From Sipunculus nudus (taxonomy: Eukaryota > Annelida > Sipuncula > Golfingiida > Sipunculidae), in NCBI GenBank assembly GCA_026874595.1, contig CM049308.1:18040001-18104000 (forward strand): a stretch of 64,000 nucleotides of DNA, read 5' to 3'. A program made the translations under genes and the position numbers. Positions 47,277 to 60,535 of the stretch are shown here, one piece after another. The stretch's first letter is position 1. Every line of letters starts with the position of its first letter. The notes beneath the pieces were generated by a model. The model had not been told where the DNA came from. It was given only the letters and a program-made list of their open reading frames with translations, and made no database searches.

Positions 47277-47545
47277 GAAATCTCACACATAGTATATTCT
47301 TAAACATGTACATGTACAGGAAATGTCACACAAAGTTTATTCTTAAACATGTACATATACAGGAAATGTCACACAAAGTTTATTCTTAAACATGTACATA
47401 TACAGGAAATGTCACACAAAGTTTATTCTTAAACATGTACATGTACATGTACAGGAAATGTCACACAAAGTTTACTCTTAAACATGTACATATACCTGTA
47501 CATGTACAGGTAATCTCACACACAGTATATCCTTCTACATGTACA
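47277..47545. repeat. 43-bp minisatellite, about 6 copies
   Basis: The unit aggaaatgtcacacaaagtt then tattcttaaacatgtacatatac is repeated, with expansions of the palindromic acatgtacatgtac in some units. Confidence 0.92.
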
Positions 47546-48219
47546 GTCATACATTTTATCAATGGTAGCAATCATATTACTGGTCCAGCTGTTTATGGAG
47601 CATCACACTGTGTTGTGACTGCTCCTGTTATACACCAGAACTGTCAGCAACACTATATCAAGGTCAGCCAAATTTACGTTTGACAGATGAGGTGTACAAC
47701 CACCATGAGAACCATGCCAACGTGAATGCTTCACCCAGCATGCAAAATATAAACCAATGACCCAAATACCAAAATATACAGAGTTTTTGACTCTTATGTT
47801 ATATTATGTAAAAATTGCCATGCAACTCCTGTGGAGCCACATCTGATAAATGTCTGTTTTATGTCTTTAAATGTTAGCACTGATGCCAAGTGTGTCCTAA
47901 GGCGGTCACTTTCCATATCTCCTATAAAGCTAGAGAAATTTGGCACTGTTTTGTGAAGGGGCTATCACAGCACCAAAATCTATCAGAATATATGCCGGTG
48001 GGTGAACATCCAGCACCATCTACCATATTTGCAACTGGTCCTCAAGTGCAAAATAATGAACAAGTAATGTGCTAGTTAACAGTCTGGACAATGGCTGGTT
48101 TAAATGCCTGTCTTGGTGAATTACTGTATCATTATATCAGAACTATTTTGTAATCTGTCCAGGAGGTTATATTTTCTCTTGAACCTTTTATTTGCCTATA
48201 GGATAAACTACTCAGATTC

Positions 48220-48917
48220 TACGCTCTTTACACAGCGCTTTACCTATAGGGCTACTACCTATATCGTAAGGCGCTGTTTGTTATGACCTCGTATCCTGAA
48301 TTACTACACCAGAGGGGAGCACTGTATTTTTGTCCAATCAGATGAGACCTTGTGCTGGAAGACAAAGCCAAGGGAGGAATACACAGAGCCAATCATGTTA
48401 TTTCGTTTTGAGTGACAGCTCATCGCCCCGCGTAACCGTCTGAACAGGCCACAGGCTCAGAGAGAATTGCCCCTGACCTGGTTTGCTTAGGGCCTTGGGC
48501 ACATAGGATGCTCGGCCGGTGAGCTGTAATTCAAACGAAACGTAACAACAAAGGCTGCGTGCACACCTCGCTGGCTGGTTTCAGTTCTGCAGACAACAGA
48601 TACATGGCTACGCTAACACAGTCATAATGTCACAATCGAATCGGTCGATGATGCGAGAATGCAGAGGGAGCAATTTAAATTCGACCGTAAACTCATCAAG
48701 CGGCGCTTGAAGCGCAGCAATGGGCGGAGCCAGGATGCCTGTCGAGTGTTAGTTTATTGGCATCTGATTGGCTGCTTGTCACATCATACGCATGTTTATT
48801 TCAGTGGACAACGAACCACCATCTGGTGTCTCAATATATCATAAACGGTCAAAGCTGGCAGCGTGAAAATCAGTTGCTTCTTTAGAAGCGCAAGATTTCC
48901 GCTGCCTCGGGAGCGTA
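48220..48917 (+). mobile_element. Mutator-like MITE, copy 1 (698 bp)
   Basis: Ends TACGCTC and GAGCGTA, flanked by a perfect 9-bp direct repeat ctcagattc (48211-48219, 48918-48926). It is noncoding and GC-richer than its surroundings. Copies 2 and 3 are in the opposite orientation and align throughout. The 9-bp target duplications point to the Mutator (MULE) superfamily. It is the longest copy; copies 2 and 3 lack internal segments. Confidence 0.88.
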
Positions 48918-49934
48918 CTCAGATTCTGAGTTTCACACAATCAAGAAAAATCCATTAAATTTTAGTGATGAACACTGTTAATATATTTCACTGTTACTCC
49001 ATAATAAATCCAAAATTACATATCATTAGAGAAAACGTGAACATCAAGAATTATTTAACTGAATGATTACATCAGCTTTTGCATATGTTTTCAACTGAAC
49101 CTATTAAAGGAAGTATTATTCATTGTAATCATTTACATTTACCTTAACAATTCTGTAAGTGTAACTGTTATAAGCTTATTTGGTATTAGAAATCAAAATC
49201 TGATTACAATTATTATTTTTTTCAAATTAAATATACTGTACACTGTATGAAATTTTTACAGGTGTTTCTTTTTGTGAAACAAAGAAATGGTTAATGATGA
49301 AAACACAACCAGTGCAAGCTGGTAACACTTTTGTATGTACCAATAGTCATGTGATTTTATCCATAAAATTGTAGAGTAATAAAGCAACTGCCATCAATTA
49401 ATTTTATAATGTATAACTTAAGAACAGCAAAATAATGACATAGATTTGTTATATTATTGTTTCCAGGTAGGAGTAAGGTATAGACAGGTAGAAACAGGAT
49501 GTGGTTAACACATTACAACACAATACAATCATAGCAGTACACAAACTACAGAAGAATGACAGGTCTATCTGGTTCACTGACTATGTACTCAGTGAGTTAA
49601 CACAACTTCCTAAATATACACTCCTATGTCTGTGAGTCTGAACATATGACTAACGTTACACTCACTAAATGCTTCTACCATGTCTCAGCAAACACAACAC
49701 AAAAGGGGCATGCTCAGACAGACCTAGATGCAGATACACACACACACGCACACTCACTGGATGTCATTTTACCCTCTGTTTCTACATTTCCTTGAGAAAA
49801 CAGTTATGTCATCCCAGTCATAGTGGAATCCAGATTCAGGACCAACACAAAAATACCATACTGGTATATATCCCCTGTAGGTAATTTTATACAGTAAATG
49901 CGTTCTCCAGGATGGGGAAATAGAGTCTTGCTAG

Positions 49935-50400
49935 TGACATTAACATAATTCCTATACCATTTTCTACAGGTGTCTGTCCTTAAAAATGCACTATAAATTC
50001 TTTGTATTTAGACATAAACATAACTTCTGTACCATATTCCACAGTTATCTGTCCTTAAAGGTATACAATAAATTTAATGTTTTTAGACATTCACCTAATT
50101 TCTGTACCACTTTCTACAGGTGTCTGGCCTTAAAAAATATACTATAAATTCTAGGTTTTAGAATGTATCTGTCCTCAAAGATATACTATAAATTTTATGT
50201 TTTTTAGACATTTACATAATTTCTGTACCACTTTCTACAGGTGTCTGGCCTTAAAAAATATACTATAAATTCTATGTTTTTATAGTGTATCTGTCCTCAA
50301 AATTATACTATAAATTTTATGTTTTTAGACAATAACATAATTTCTGTACCACTTTCTACAGGTTTTCTGCCCTTAAAGATTTACTCGAAATTCTATTCTA
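49935..50400. repeat. Tandem array with 75- and 121-bp periods
   Basis: The phrase tctgtaccac.ttctacaggt recurs at 50101, 50222 and 50343 (121-bp steps), with a more diverged copy at 50026 and tataccattttctacaggt at 49953 (about 75-bp steps). The 121-bp unit itself contains two related halves. Confidence 0.85.
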
Positions 50401-52392
50401 ACTGCCAAAGTGGCTATGTTTTAACCCAGGTTTGTTTGTCTGGACGTCTGCTTTTGGAGTGGTTTTCAGCTGTATTTGTTTCTAGGGCTTTATGTAAAAA
50501 AACTGCAAACTGATTTCAAATCAACTTTGCAGTGGCATGGGACACAGGCCAGGACAGATCCTTTTCAATTTCAGTGTGGATCCAGTTTTGTCTTGGTGGC
50601 CATATGTGCTCCACTGGCATCCTTTCAGATATATTTTTTTCATATCATTAAGATCAGATGACTTTTTTTAAAATTTTTTGATAATATCTATTTAACAGAT
50701 ATAAAGAAAATCTCTTGTGTCTTAAAACTTTCATAATATAACAAAAATGGTATTTAGAAATCATGATTTTCATGTGTGTACACATGAGCTAGCTCATATT
50801 AACAACACCACATGGTGTGGGAGGTCTGATACATGTGTACATGGGGTTTTACTGGGGGGCTCTCCTCAGGTAATTAGCATGTGGTTTGCCCACCAGGGTA
50901 CTAGGGGTGGGTTGAAACCACAGCTGTAATTTATTACTCTCATTCACTTCATGTAATGTCACTTTATTATATTGGTGTATGTCTTTGTTATTCTCTTCTT
51001 TACTAACATAAATGGAGTAATCATAATCAGTACTTGTAATCCATTACAATGTGTAATATTACTGTAACTAAGTTTACTTTTATGCTAATTGTTCTGGTAA
51101 TTGTATTCAATTGTTAGCAAAATAAACAGAAATAATGTATGATAACAATGGTAGGACAAGGTATTTATTTCTTTTTCTAAATACAGTGTTCCTTCTGCCT
51201 CAGTAACTTGCATATAACTGTTATTGTAATCATACGATAAACTGAATATTTAATTGTAATTACCAGTACCTGATGTGTCTGCCTACTAACTTTAATAATA
51301 AACAACAAGACATCAAATTTTTAAAGATTTGAACCATTACATTACAAAAATGAGAAACAATTTAACAATTATGGTTGATACAATCATGGTCTCATGAACA
51401 CTACACTGTATTATCTGGTTATCTGTGGTTATCTGGTTAATACCAAGCTAAGGATGTCTGCATCAGATAAAGTACTTGGCCAGATTCCTTGGACTGAGTC
51501 TATTAATCATATCTTTCACAATTTTAGTACTGCATGAAATTATTTAATAATCCAGAGCAAGAAACAATATCTGACTCTTAATCTTTATGTCAAATGGAAA
51601 GAGTGTATAAAACCACATCATATACCTGGATTAATAAAATTTCACTGCCTGAAAAAGTTGTTAATTTGCATTCTATCATACCATAGAAAAGTTTATGTAC
51701 TAAAAGTTTACATAATAAAGGAAAATAAAGGAAACTAGATGCTCTCTAGTATATGATCCATTAGGCATACATAGGGAGAATACTTTATTTTTTTTAGGAT
51801 AACACATAAACCACCACTGAGTTTTTTCTTTGACATTTTTTAATAAACCATAAATTGAATATATTTATTATAACTTCCAATAAAGAAGCTCAATGAACTT
51901 CTCTGTGGTATAGTTAAACAAATTACAAGATGATCTCACTAAAATGCCTGTTTGCCAAATAAGCACACTTGCACATTACATGTATTATCTTTCAACCTGG
52001 CAAGTACTGATAAGTATTTATCCCAGAGGAGGCCACCCCTAAGTACATTTAAGTGCAAACAGTTTTTTTTATATTATGGTTACTGCTGCCAGACCATTAT
52101 GGTTGAATTATACATATTATCCTCTGACCAACAGTCACACGCACATCTTTATAGAGCCCAGACATCCCAGATAAAGTGTTCTGAATAAACTACATATACC
52201 ACATCCTGGTGCTGTTTCCCTGAAACTTTACCCAGCTGGCTGTTTTTGCAAAAGTGAAGAAAGCATGATGTTGTATTTTAAAGGAAGAAACTCTGGCCTG
52301 TCCTAGATAGCCACCAGGCTCATCTTACCCTGTCACGTGGTTTATTTATATGTATGATCCCCAAGTGTTAAAAAAGATGAGGGAATGATAAC

Positions 52393-52988
52393 TACGCTCC
52401 AGAGGCAGCGGAAATCTTGCGCTTCTAAAGAAGCAACTGATTTTCACGCTGCCAGCTTTGACCGTTTATGATATATTTAGACACCAGATGGTGGTTCGTT
52501 GTCCACTGCGCCGCTTGATGAGTTTCCGGTCGAATTTAAATTGCTCCCTCTGCATTCTCTCATCATCAACCGATTCGATTGTGACATTATGACTGTGTTT
52601 GCATAGCCATGTATCTGTTGTCTGCAGAACTGAAACAAGCCAGCAAGGTGTGCACGTAGCCTTTGTTGTTACATTTCGTTTGAATTACAGCTCACCGGCC
52701 GAGCATCCTATGTGCCCAAGGCCCTAAGCAAACCACGTCAGGGGCAATTCTCTCTGAGCCTGTTCAGACGGTTACGCGGGGCAATGAGCTGTCACTCAAA
52801 ACGAAATAAACATGATTGGCTCCGTGTATTCCTCGCTTGGCTTTGTCTTCCAGCACAAGGTCTCATCTGATTGGACAAAAATACAGTGCTCCCCTCTGGT
52901 GTAACAATTCAGGATACAAGGTCATAACAAACAGCGCCTTACGATATAGGTAGTAGCCCTATAGGTAAAGCGCTGTGTAAAGAGCGTA
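52393..52988 (-). mobile_element. Mutator-like MITE, copy 2 (596 bp)
   Basis: Reverse complement of copy 1 with the same TACGCTC/GAGCGTA ends. Target repeat aatgataac / aatgagaac (one mismatch; the last A of the right end is shared). A deletion of about 100 bp relative to copy 1 lies near 52509. Confidence 0.85.
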
Positions 52989-53329
52989 ATGAGAACAAGA
53001 TGATGAAGTTTATTTTATCTTCATGGATAGGTCCATGGATTGTTTAATGAATGAGGATGAAAGAAACCATACAATAAGAATATGTTTTTATAATTAAGTC
53101 TTCTAGATTTCAGGTTTTAAATCCACATAGCCTGGAATTATTTAGAAGTCATAACCTTCATTAAGACATTAGAGCTAATCTCTCAGCTTCTATCAAGACT
53201 CGCCACTTTGCCGCGTACATAGTTCAGACTGAGGACCCTCTTCTTTGTAGTCCAATACCTTATCTCCACTTCCTCTACTTAGGCTATGTTTTATCCCAAA
53301 ATAATACAACATTTTGCCTGCAATAAAGA

Positions 53330-53455
53330 GGTGCCCTCAGAAGGAAGGTTATAGATTTCTATAGATAGACCTTCTTTCAAGGGACTGCCCGTAAGTGGCC
53401 ATTAATAGGAGGTGCCCTTAGTACAGAGATCCCCAGAAGGAGAGGTTTTAATGTA
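53330..53455. mobile_element. Possible pogo-like fragment
   Basis: The right edge reads, reversed, TA-CATTAAAACCTC, resembling the edges at 18.7 and 29.4 kb, with ggtgccc/ggccatt phrases inside. The left edge is not defined. Confidence 0.25.
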
Positions 53456-54961
53456 CGTCAAGTAACTGAGGGATTATTCCATCCCTAATTTGTAGCATAT
53501 ATATATTACTCAATAAAATACATGTGACTTGTTCTAAAGAACTGGTAAAAGATGTCTTGTTAATCCTTTTTCTAAAACACCTATGTGAATTTGCTATTTG
53601 CTAAATTCCGCAATAAAAAGGATTTCTTGTGGGAGAAGTATATGAAGTTACAGACCTGGATTAAAAGTAAGAAAAATCTAACAGACAAAAAATGCTTGAA
53701 AAAATTATGGAACAGCAGCACTCCAAGTGCTTGCTGTGAGTTCAGTTTGGCAGCACTGTTTCCTTAAACTCTTGTCATATGAGAGCTGGGGTTCATTATA
53801 TCGGCAGATGTTATGAGTCAACACCCCATCAGGATGTCCATCTCCGAGTCAACACTCTCCCAAACACTCTGGAGCATTCTCCATCAGTACAATGTTTTAT
53901 GCCTGGCTGAGTGTGTATGTTACGCTACCCGCCATTTCATCATAATATTACATAGGACAAGCCTGCAGTGATAAATGTGTGTAAAAAAACTAACAGTGGC
54001 ACTTTACTTACCAGTTATATTATGATAGTAGTTTTCATGTGCCATTGGTTGATCCATGCAGGCTAATCTCCTCAGCTTAGGATGCGAGTGAGAGATAATA
54101 TGGATAGGCCAGGTCTCCATGTTTTCTTGAGCAGACATGTGATGATGGAGGTGACACAAGAGTGAGCTGGTACTGAATCATTTGACTGAACACCAGATAT
54201 TCACTAAGTGTGACCCACATCAACTACAGTTCCATGGCTCCCCTAACAAAACCATAACCAACATTCACAGGTTACAGCGTACAACTCAATGTCATCACCA
54301 CAACAAAGGTGGTCACATTCCTTCACACCCGACTGGCTGCTGTCTGTAACGAACCCCGAACCCTGTTTAATCCAGATACCCTTCCCTATGTTGCCTAACC
54401 TCTAGGCTAATGAGATTTACTGCTGATACCCTACCCCTGTGTAATCAGACTCTGTATTCTGCAAATTACATGCTCTGGTACTTCACGATAAACTTATGAA
54501 GCGCTGGTATTTCCTTGATTAGAAAAACAACCCACAAATATGTTGATATTTAAAACTTTGATGCATCAAGGAGTCATTGTCAGCTCAAAGTTATTTTACA
54601 AGAATATTTCTGTAAAGAATTAGATGATTTGACAATGGATGTCTGTTTGATCTAGAGCAAACAAAAAGTTCCATACCAGATAATTATGTCCTTAAGATTC
54701 CTTGAATATTATTAATGAACCATGTTGTCCTGAGGGCCACATTCACTTCCACACCTTTTTACGTTTGCTTCAAACAAATTCCAAAATAAGGGAGACTAAA
54801 TTTTATACTTAACACTAAAATTGGAATAGCCAATCCTGAAAAAAAAATCCAAATTCAACTGAGAACACCACAGCACAACCAGGTGAAGATCAAGATCCAT
54901 CTGCATTGTAAAAACTTATTCAAATATCAATTTATAAAAATATAAATGAAAGGAATGTACT

Positions 54962-55310
54962 TTAAACCAGTACAAGTAGATGATGCAGCACTTGTATCAT
55001 TTAATGTCCATTCCATCCCCTTAACCAGTACAAGTAGATGATGCAGCACTTTTATCAGTTATAGTCCATTCAATCCCCTTAACCAGTACAAGTAGATGAT
55101 GCAGCACATGTATCCGTTATAGTCCATTCAATCCCCTTAACCAGTACAAGTAGATGATGCAGCACATGTATCAGTTATAGTCCATTCAATCCCCTTAACC
55201 AGTACAAGTAGATGATGCAGCACATGTATCAATTATAGTCCATTCAATCCTCTTAACCAGTACAAGTAGATGATGCAGCACATGTATCAGTTATAGTCCA
55301 TTCAATCCCC
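54962..55310. repeat. 58-bp minisatellite, 6 copies
   Basis: The unit (ttaaccagtacaagtagatg then atgcagcacatgtatcagtt then atagtccattcaatcccc) is repeated six times with exact 58-bp spacing and few substitutions, so it is young. Confidence 0.95.
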
Positions 55311-56162
55311 TTGTGTTGGACACCTGTTTTTAGCTATGACATCTTTAGTGAGCTACTTTTTTATAAAGAAGTGTCAATGTAGAAACTTAAAGCTCCTAAT
55401 TTTGCATGGACATATCTGATTTCTCAATTGCCATATAATGTCTTCACTTCTATCATTAGACTTGCCTCTGTTTTGCATCTAACTGCATGCATGTAATTTT
55501 TAAGAAAAATTTCCTCTTGCAACATAAGCTGTTCCTTGAGTTTGCACTTCATGCATAATATATTTCTTAAACCAATAGTTTTTACAAGGAGGTTCTATCA
55601 GCAGGAAGGAGTTCATCTTCACTTTCCTCTTTATAAACTTTAAGTTCATACTCTTGCCCTGGACAGATCTATTAAGAAACCCTGGAGGGTTTAGAAAATG
55701 GACTAATGAAAACATATGGCAACAATACAGTCAGAATCAAACTGCTTGTGAACACTAAATCTGTGATTAACATGGTGTTTCCTCCTCAGATATCTATGAT
55801 TATATTACATGTATCACACTTAATGGATCCATATGGCACAAATAACTCAAATTCATTCCAAAATGTTGCATGTAAAGAGTGTCACAAACTTTAAACTAGT
55901 GCCTATTAATGACCTGAAAAAGTGTCACAAACTTGAAATTAGTCCCCATTAAAATTCCTGAAATATTAAAATAAAACAGAGTTTGCATATCTCTTCCAAT
56001 GTAAGAAGTATATAACTTTCCCAAGTATACTGACTATTAATTTAATACCTTGCCTTAAAATCCATCTGTCTTATGACAGTAGTATCATCATCTGATATCA
56101 TACTAGTACAAAGCCTGCAAGAAAATATGTACAAACATACAAAGAAAAATTTTAAAACTCAA

Positions 56163-56273
<111 letters not shown>

Positions 56274-57049
56274 TTTCTTTTCTGAAAAATCATATGGACA
56301 GACTTACAGACAAACACAAATGAGAGCATAACCTCCACATAAACCCAGTGGTCACTGCTGAACAATACAGCAATGAAAGCGGACAAGAATGTGCTGCCAA
56401 TTAATAAGTCAAACCAGGCAGGAACTTGCACATAAAACCTGACACTGGACACTTGCTGTCTCATGAGATCCATTACTGTTTGTAACTTGACACTCCTTTT
56501 AATAAACCCAGCGGTCAACAGCCAACATGCCCAGTACAGCAGACTCTTTAATGGTCATTAAGCTGGCAGTTTAGGGTTACAAAACACACTGTCTGTGGTA
56601 AGGCACTTAGGTCATGAACCAGAAAATAATTACTTTAACCTCTCCTTATGGGCACCTAACTTTTACTTGCACCTCTCTCTTAATTCTTATAGACACCTAA
56701 GTTGGTCTGATGAAAAGTAGACTCAGAAGTCTAATCTCACTACCAGCACCTCCATATCACAGGAAGAAGCAAGTGTCCAAACGGAAATGGTTAAACTATT
56801 TTTTTTAATCAACATGTCTTACTTTCAGATACAAGACCTATGGTAATGTTGTTATCATATATTTAATAATTATGATCTTAAGGCATTGTTAAAACAGGGC
56901 AGCTGGTTTTATTTTAATACTAGGCTTTCAGGAATGTGTGCTAGGTGCACATGAGAACAGAAAGATCTATATCATACTGACAAGGTCCTTTCTAGAACTG
57001 AGCACTCAGACTTTATCATCAGAATTTATCAAGCTATATTATAACTGAC

Positions 57050-57300
57050 AGTGGTCACATTTGGCTTCCAAGGAAATCCTCCGTGGTCACACCTCAGGTT
57101 CTTGAATTGTGAGGAACAAGGTGTTGTATCCCAAGGGGTTGATGTTCCTTATTTCTGCATAAATCCAGCAATATCCAGCAATAAATTATTTTTGAAGGGA
57201 CTATGGCAGAGCCACCTGTTGGTAACTATGATTCGGTATCAAGGCAGAAATCAGTCTGTTACCCTGAATCTGATCAGGTCCTAAGGCCCATCAATGCACA
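57050..57300. repeat. Dispersed repeat shared with 10.96-11.2 kb
   Basis: The run ctatggcagagccacctgtt...ggtatcaaggcagaaatcag.. aligns with 11084-11180 (ctatcgcagcgccatctgtc...tgtatcaaagccgaaatcgg..). It is the source of the shared CTCF-like block. Confidence 0.5.
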
Positions 57301-57894
57301 GGTTAGGTAAGCTAGTTATGATTATTAAGTTAGACATGGCAGAATTTATCAGTTCCTTTTATATATCAGATATAGAACAGCTCACTCAAATTAGCCTGTT
57401 GGTCTATTACCTCTTGAGGATGGCCATCAGCTCTCTGTTATTATCAACATTTTTCAATATTTCAATGACTTCATCAGTAATTTACACTACTGCAGCCACA
57501 TGTGAATGGTAAACTACAATTAACCATTTTTTTGCCAAATAGGGAATTTAGAAATCTGGATTCCAGATCTGGGTCATCTTTGACAAAGAATAAGATGTAG
57601 TTAAGACTTGCTTTTGTAATAAATACAAGTGAAAATGTGCTGCACTTTGTAGGATTAATGGTCGCAAGAGGTATACAGAGAAATACACAAACATATGAAC
57701 ATGCATGCGCACACATCAATCCAACCACAATATTCTCACCCAATAAAGGTGAGAGAAACGAAAAAATCCATAAAACCAAAATGTAGACATAGACTCACAT
57801 TGTCTGTGCTAAAAGAGCACAGACACAGAACCTTAACCTCTAAAGCAGTTATGGAAGATAGTATGTTATAAGCTATTAAACTGTCTTCACTTAC

Positions 57895-58078
57895 CAGAAC
57901 CGTGGACAGATGCTTGGTCATCATGTGATGCGTGAGATGCATGTGAAGTGTGAGATGTTCGAGAGGGATGAGACTGGAGGCTGGAACGAGGTTCAATGTA
58001 CTCCTCAACAATACTGGATGACGGAGCGCTTTCTGACGCATCAGTCAGCGATACAGGTATACTGCCGGTCCCACTCAT
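57895..58078 (-). CDS. Receptor-like gene, exon 1 (start codon)
   Basis: This is the first coding exon of an 11-exon gene whose spliced frame is 541 codons. ATG at 58078 has A at -3 (CTACAATGAGTG), and the frame upstream is closed by TGA at about 58111-58109. Donor TTCTG|GTAAGTG, phase 1. It encodes residues 1-61 (MSGTGSIPVSLTDASES...). Polar, with a His/Ser repeat (SRTSHTSHASHASHDD) and an EEYIEP segment; no signal peptide, consistent with the cytoplasmic end of a type II membrane protein. The whole product (cytoplasmic tail with NPxY, signal anchor, N-glycosylated coiled coil, short GPPG, Cys domain) resembles class A scavenger receptors in layout, but the C-terminal domain is not SRCR. Not recognised as a named gene; uptake or adhesion is inference. 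Confidence 0.85.
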
Positions 58079-60535
58079 TGTAGCAGTGCTGCAACAGCTC
58101 AGCAACACTCAAACCAGCGCTGTTTTATCTTAATGAGCTACACATGTCCTGGAAATACAGAAAACATGCAATCTGTTATTAAAGTAGGTCAATGTCACTC
58201 CAAGGTTAATACAAATCATGAACCTCAACCACATGTTCTTGGTGGTTATAAACTCCTTTAGGGATATTTTATTTTTGGGCATCATTTTGCAACTTTGCTG
58301 CATTCTTATATCTGTTTATGCACAGAAATGTCATGTGATGTCAGTTAAGCATGTTAAAGGGTTAACATGCACTACGCATTACTGTGTCTTTAATGGACTT
58401 TGAATTATTAATGTTTTGTTGTCATATGTTGATAATGTTAATAAACTTAAAATACAAACTATATATATCAATTAAAATATAGTGGAGGCACATGGAGGAT
58501 TTCATTATTTTTACTTTTGTTAACTTATTTATTTATAAGCTAAAACTGTAAAAGTTTGAATGAACTTGTTTTTGCAGCAAATCAGATCTGAACTGGAAAC
58601 TTCAATAGAGTAATTTTTGTTTTGTATTTGATTTTGTATTAGGGATGCTTTAATTCTACCATATCCATTCCATCAATATTTTATTTTGTTTATAATACTG
58701 CATAAACATGGGCTTTTCTAAAACAGATAAACAAGAATGATATATTCCTGCTTTTTGAAGAAGTTGTGTTGTGTCCGTGCTTTGCTCTAACTATCAATTT
58801 TGCCAGTTATGAACCAACAAGAATAATTTTCTTAATGATTCCTGAGTTTTCAGCAATTATAACAAATCAACAACATGTCAAAACAAGCGAGTCTAAATGT
58901 GAGTCAGATTAGCAGTGGAATTTCCAAGCCTGACCTTTCTGCAGGGAGATTAAAAAGGTCTGCTAGGAGAGTGAACCATCTGGCGTCTGCATACCATGAA
59001 GATGTGCTAGCCTTCACCTGGGCCAAGTTTATTTTGGGTGAACTGATTAGTCTGTTGGCAAGAATTTAAGTGTGCTTCTATTCAAAGGGTTTCTGAGTCT
59101 AACAGAGAGTGATATGACTATGGGCTATAAATCTTACACAATACAGTTGTCAGTTAGTATTATTTAAACTTAATATGTGAAAATATGACACTTATCTGCA
59201 GGTAAAATACTCATTACAGTAAAGGTCTCAGGGCGAGGCCCAAACAAAATAAGGCTGACCACATCCTGAACAAATATGAAAGAAATGCATTCAGATTACC
59301 AAGTCTATTATACCATCGGCCAAGGGCTAACTACCTGAATTTTCCATGCACTGTGGATAAAACTGCCTCAGGACCGACAATGCAGAATATATATTGCATA
59401 AGACATAAAACAATCTGCTTACTTTTATCAAGGAGGTTATGTTGTCATATGTTTGTCTGTTGGATTGTAAACAGGATTATGCAAATATAACAAGAGCCTA
59501 TTCTCACAGGTTGGGCATGGGACAGCGAAGAACTTATTAAAATTGGCCAGATCAAGATAAAGGGGCAGATCCACAGGGGTTCGTTGTTTTGCCATAGTGG
59601 AGATTTGTGCTTTACTGCTTGACCTATATTTGAAATATGAATTAAAGCATTCTGTATTCAGACAAAATAGGAAGAATGAAGTCCTCTGGCAACCCTAGGT
59701 TTTGTATCTATATCAACTTTATTAAATTTTCCTGGACAACTTGTCTAAATAGTACCAAATTCCACCATGTGATGTCAGCACCAATGATAATATTAATGAA
59801 GCAGATAGATATACAGACAAACAAAACATAATCCTTTATCTACAGCTGGACACAAGGCAGTCATAAAATTTAAATCCTTCTTTGTATCAAGATTCAACTT
59901 GTCAGAATTAATATTTGAGAACAAACAATTACAATATCTCTTTTCTCAGTATTCTGTGGGCAGACAGACAAACAAACAGAACCTAAGGAGATACATAGAT
60001 AATGATATAGAAAAGATAACCTTCACCCAACAACACTGGCATAGGTAATTAGACAAGACAGCAACAGTCATACCCTGTGTCTCTGAATAACAACAAACAT
60101 ATTATGTAAAAATACGACAACAATAAAGCCAGCTGTGAGCCAGTTAATGTGAAATGAAATATAATTTGTTTATGGATTGTGTATGAAAAGAGACAAATGG
60201 TAAAACATAGGAGACCTGGTTGAAACTGAACTTGGCATGGAGCTGATAGATCCCTTTGTAAAATACCTGGGGCTGAGTGTTAAGGTGACTAACTCACAAA
60301 CACCTGGTCATAGGTCACATTTTTTTACCTGTATATTTATATCTGTCTGTATAAAGTCATATATGAATTCTGAGTAAAAAGAATATATATCTTATAGTTA
60401 CAAGGACACAACATTAAGTAATAAAGATTAAAGAAAAAATTATCTTTTTAGGTGACAAAGGAGATGTTGACAATAAAATATACATCTTTTGTGAACACTT
60501 TGTATCTGATAGCTAAATGCCATGTGGAACTCAGG
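58079..60535. other. Upstream region of the receptor-like gene
   Basis: A 5' UTR splice acceptor is possible on the minus strand at TTTCCAG|GACATG (about 58154), which would place the transcription start further right. It would also add a short upstream ORF (MCSSLR). The rest shows no supported exon or repeat. Confidence 0.35.

Noticed and set aside
47277-47545. CRISPR-like array (direct repeats at 43-bp period)
   Set aside because: Units are contiguous without unique spacers, and the context is a eukaryotic intron.
58079-58108. A longer exon 1 starting ten codons upstream
   Set aside because: That start is GTG, directly after an in-frame TGA; the first ATG is at 58078 with a good context.
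58875-59069. A 64-codon plus-strand frame (MSKQASLN...)
   Set aside because: No recognisable family, no matching neighbours, and a length common by chance in this composition.
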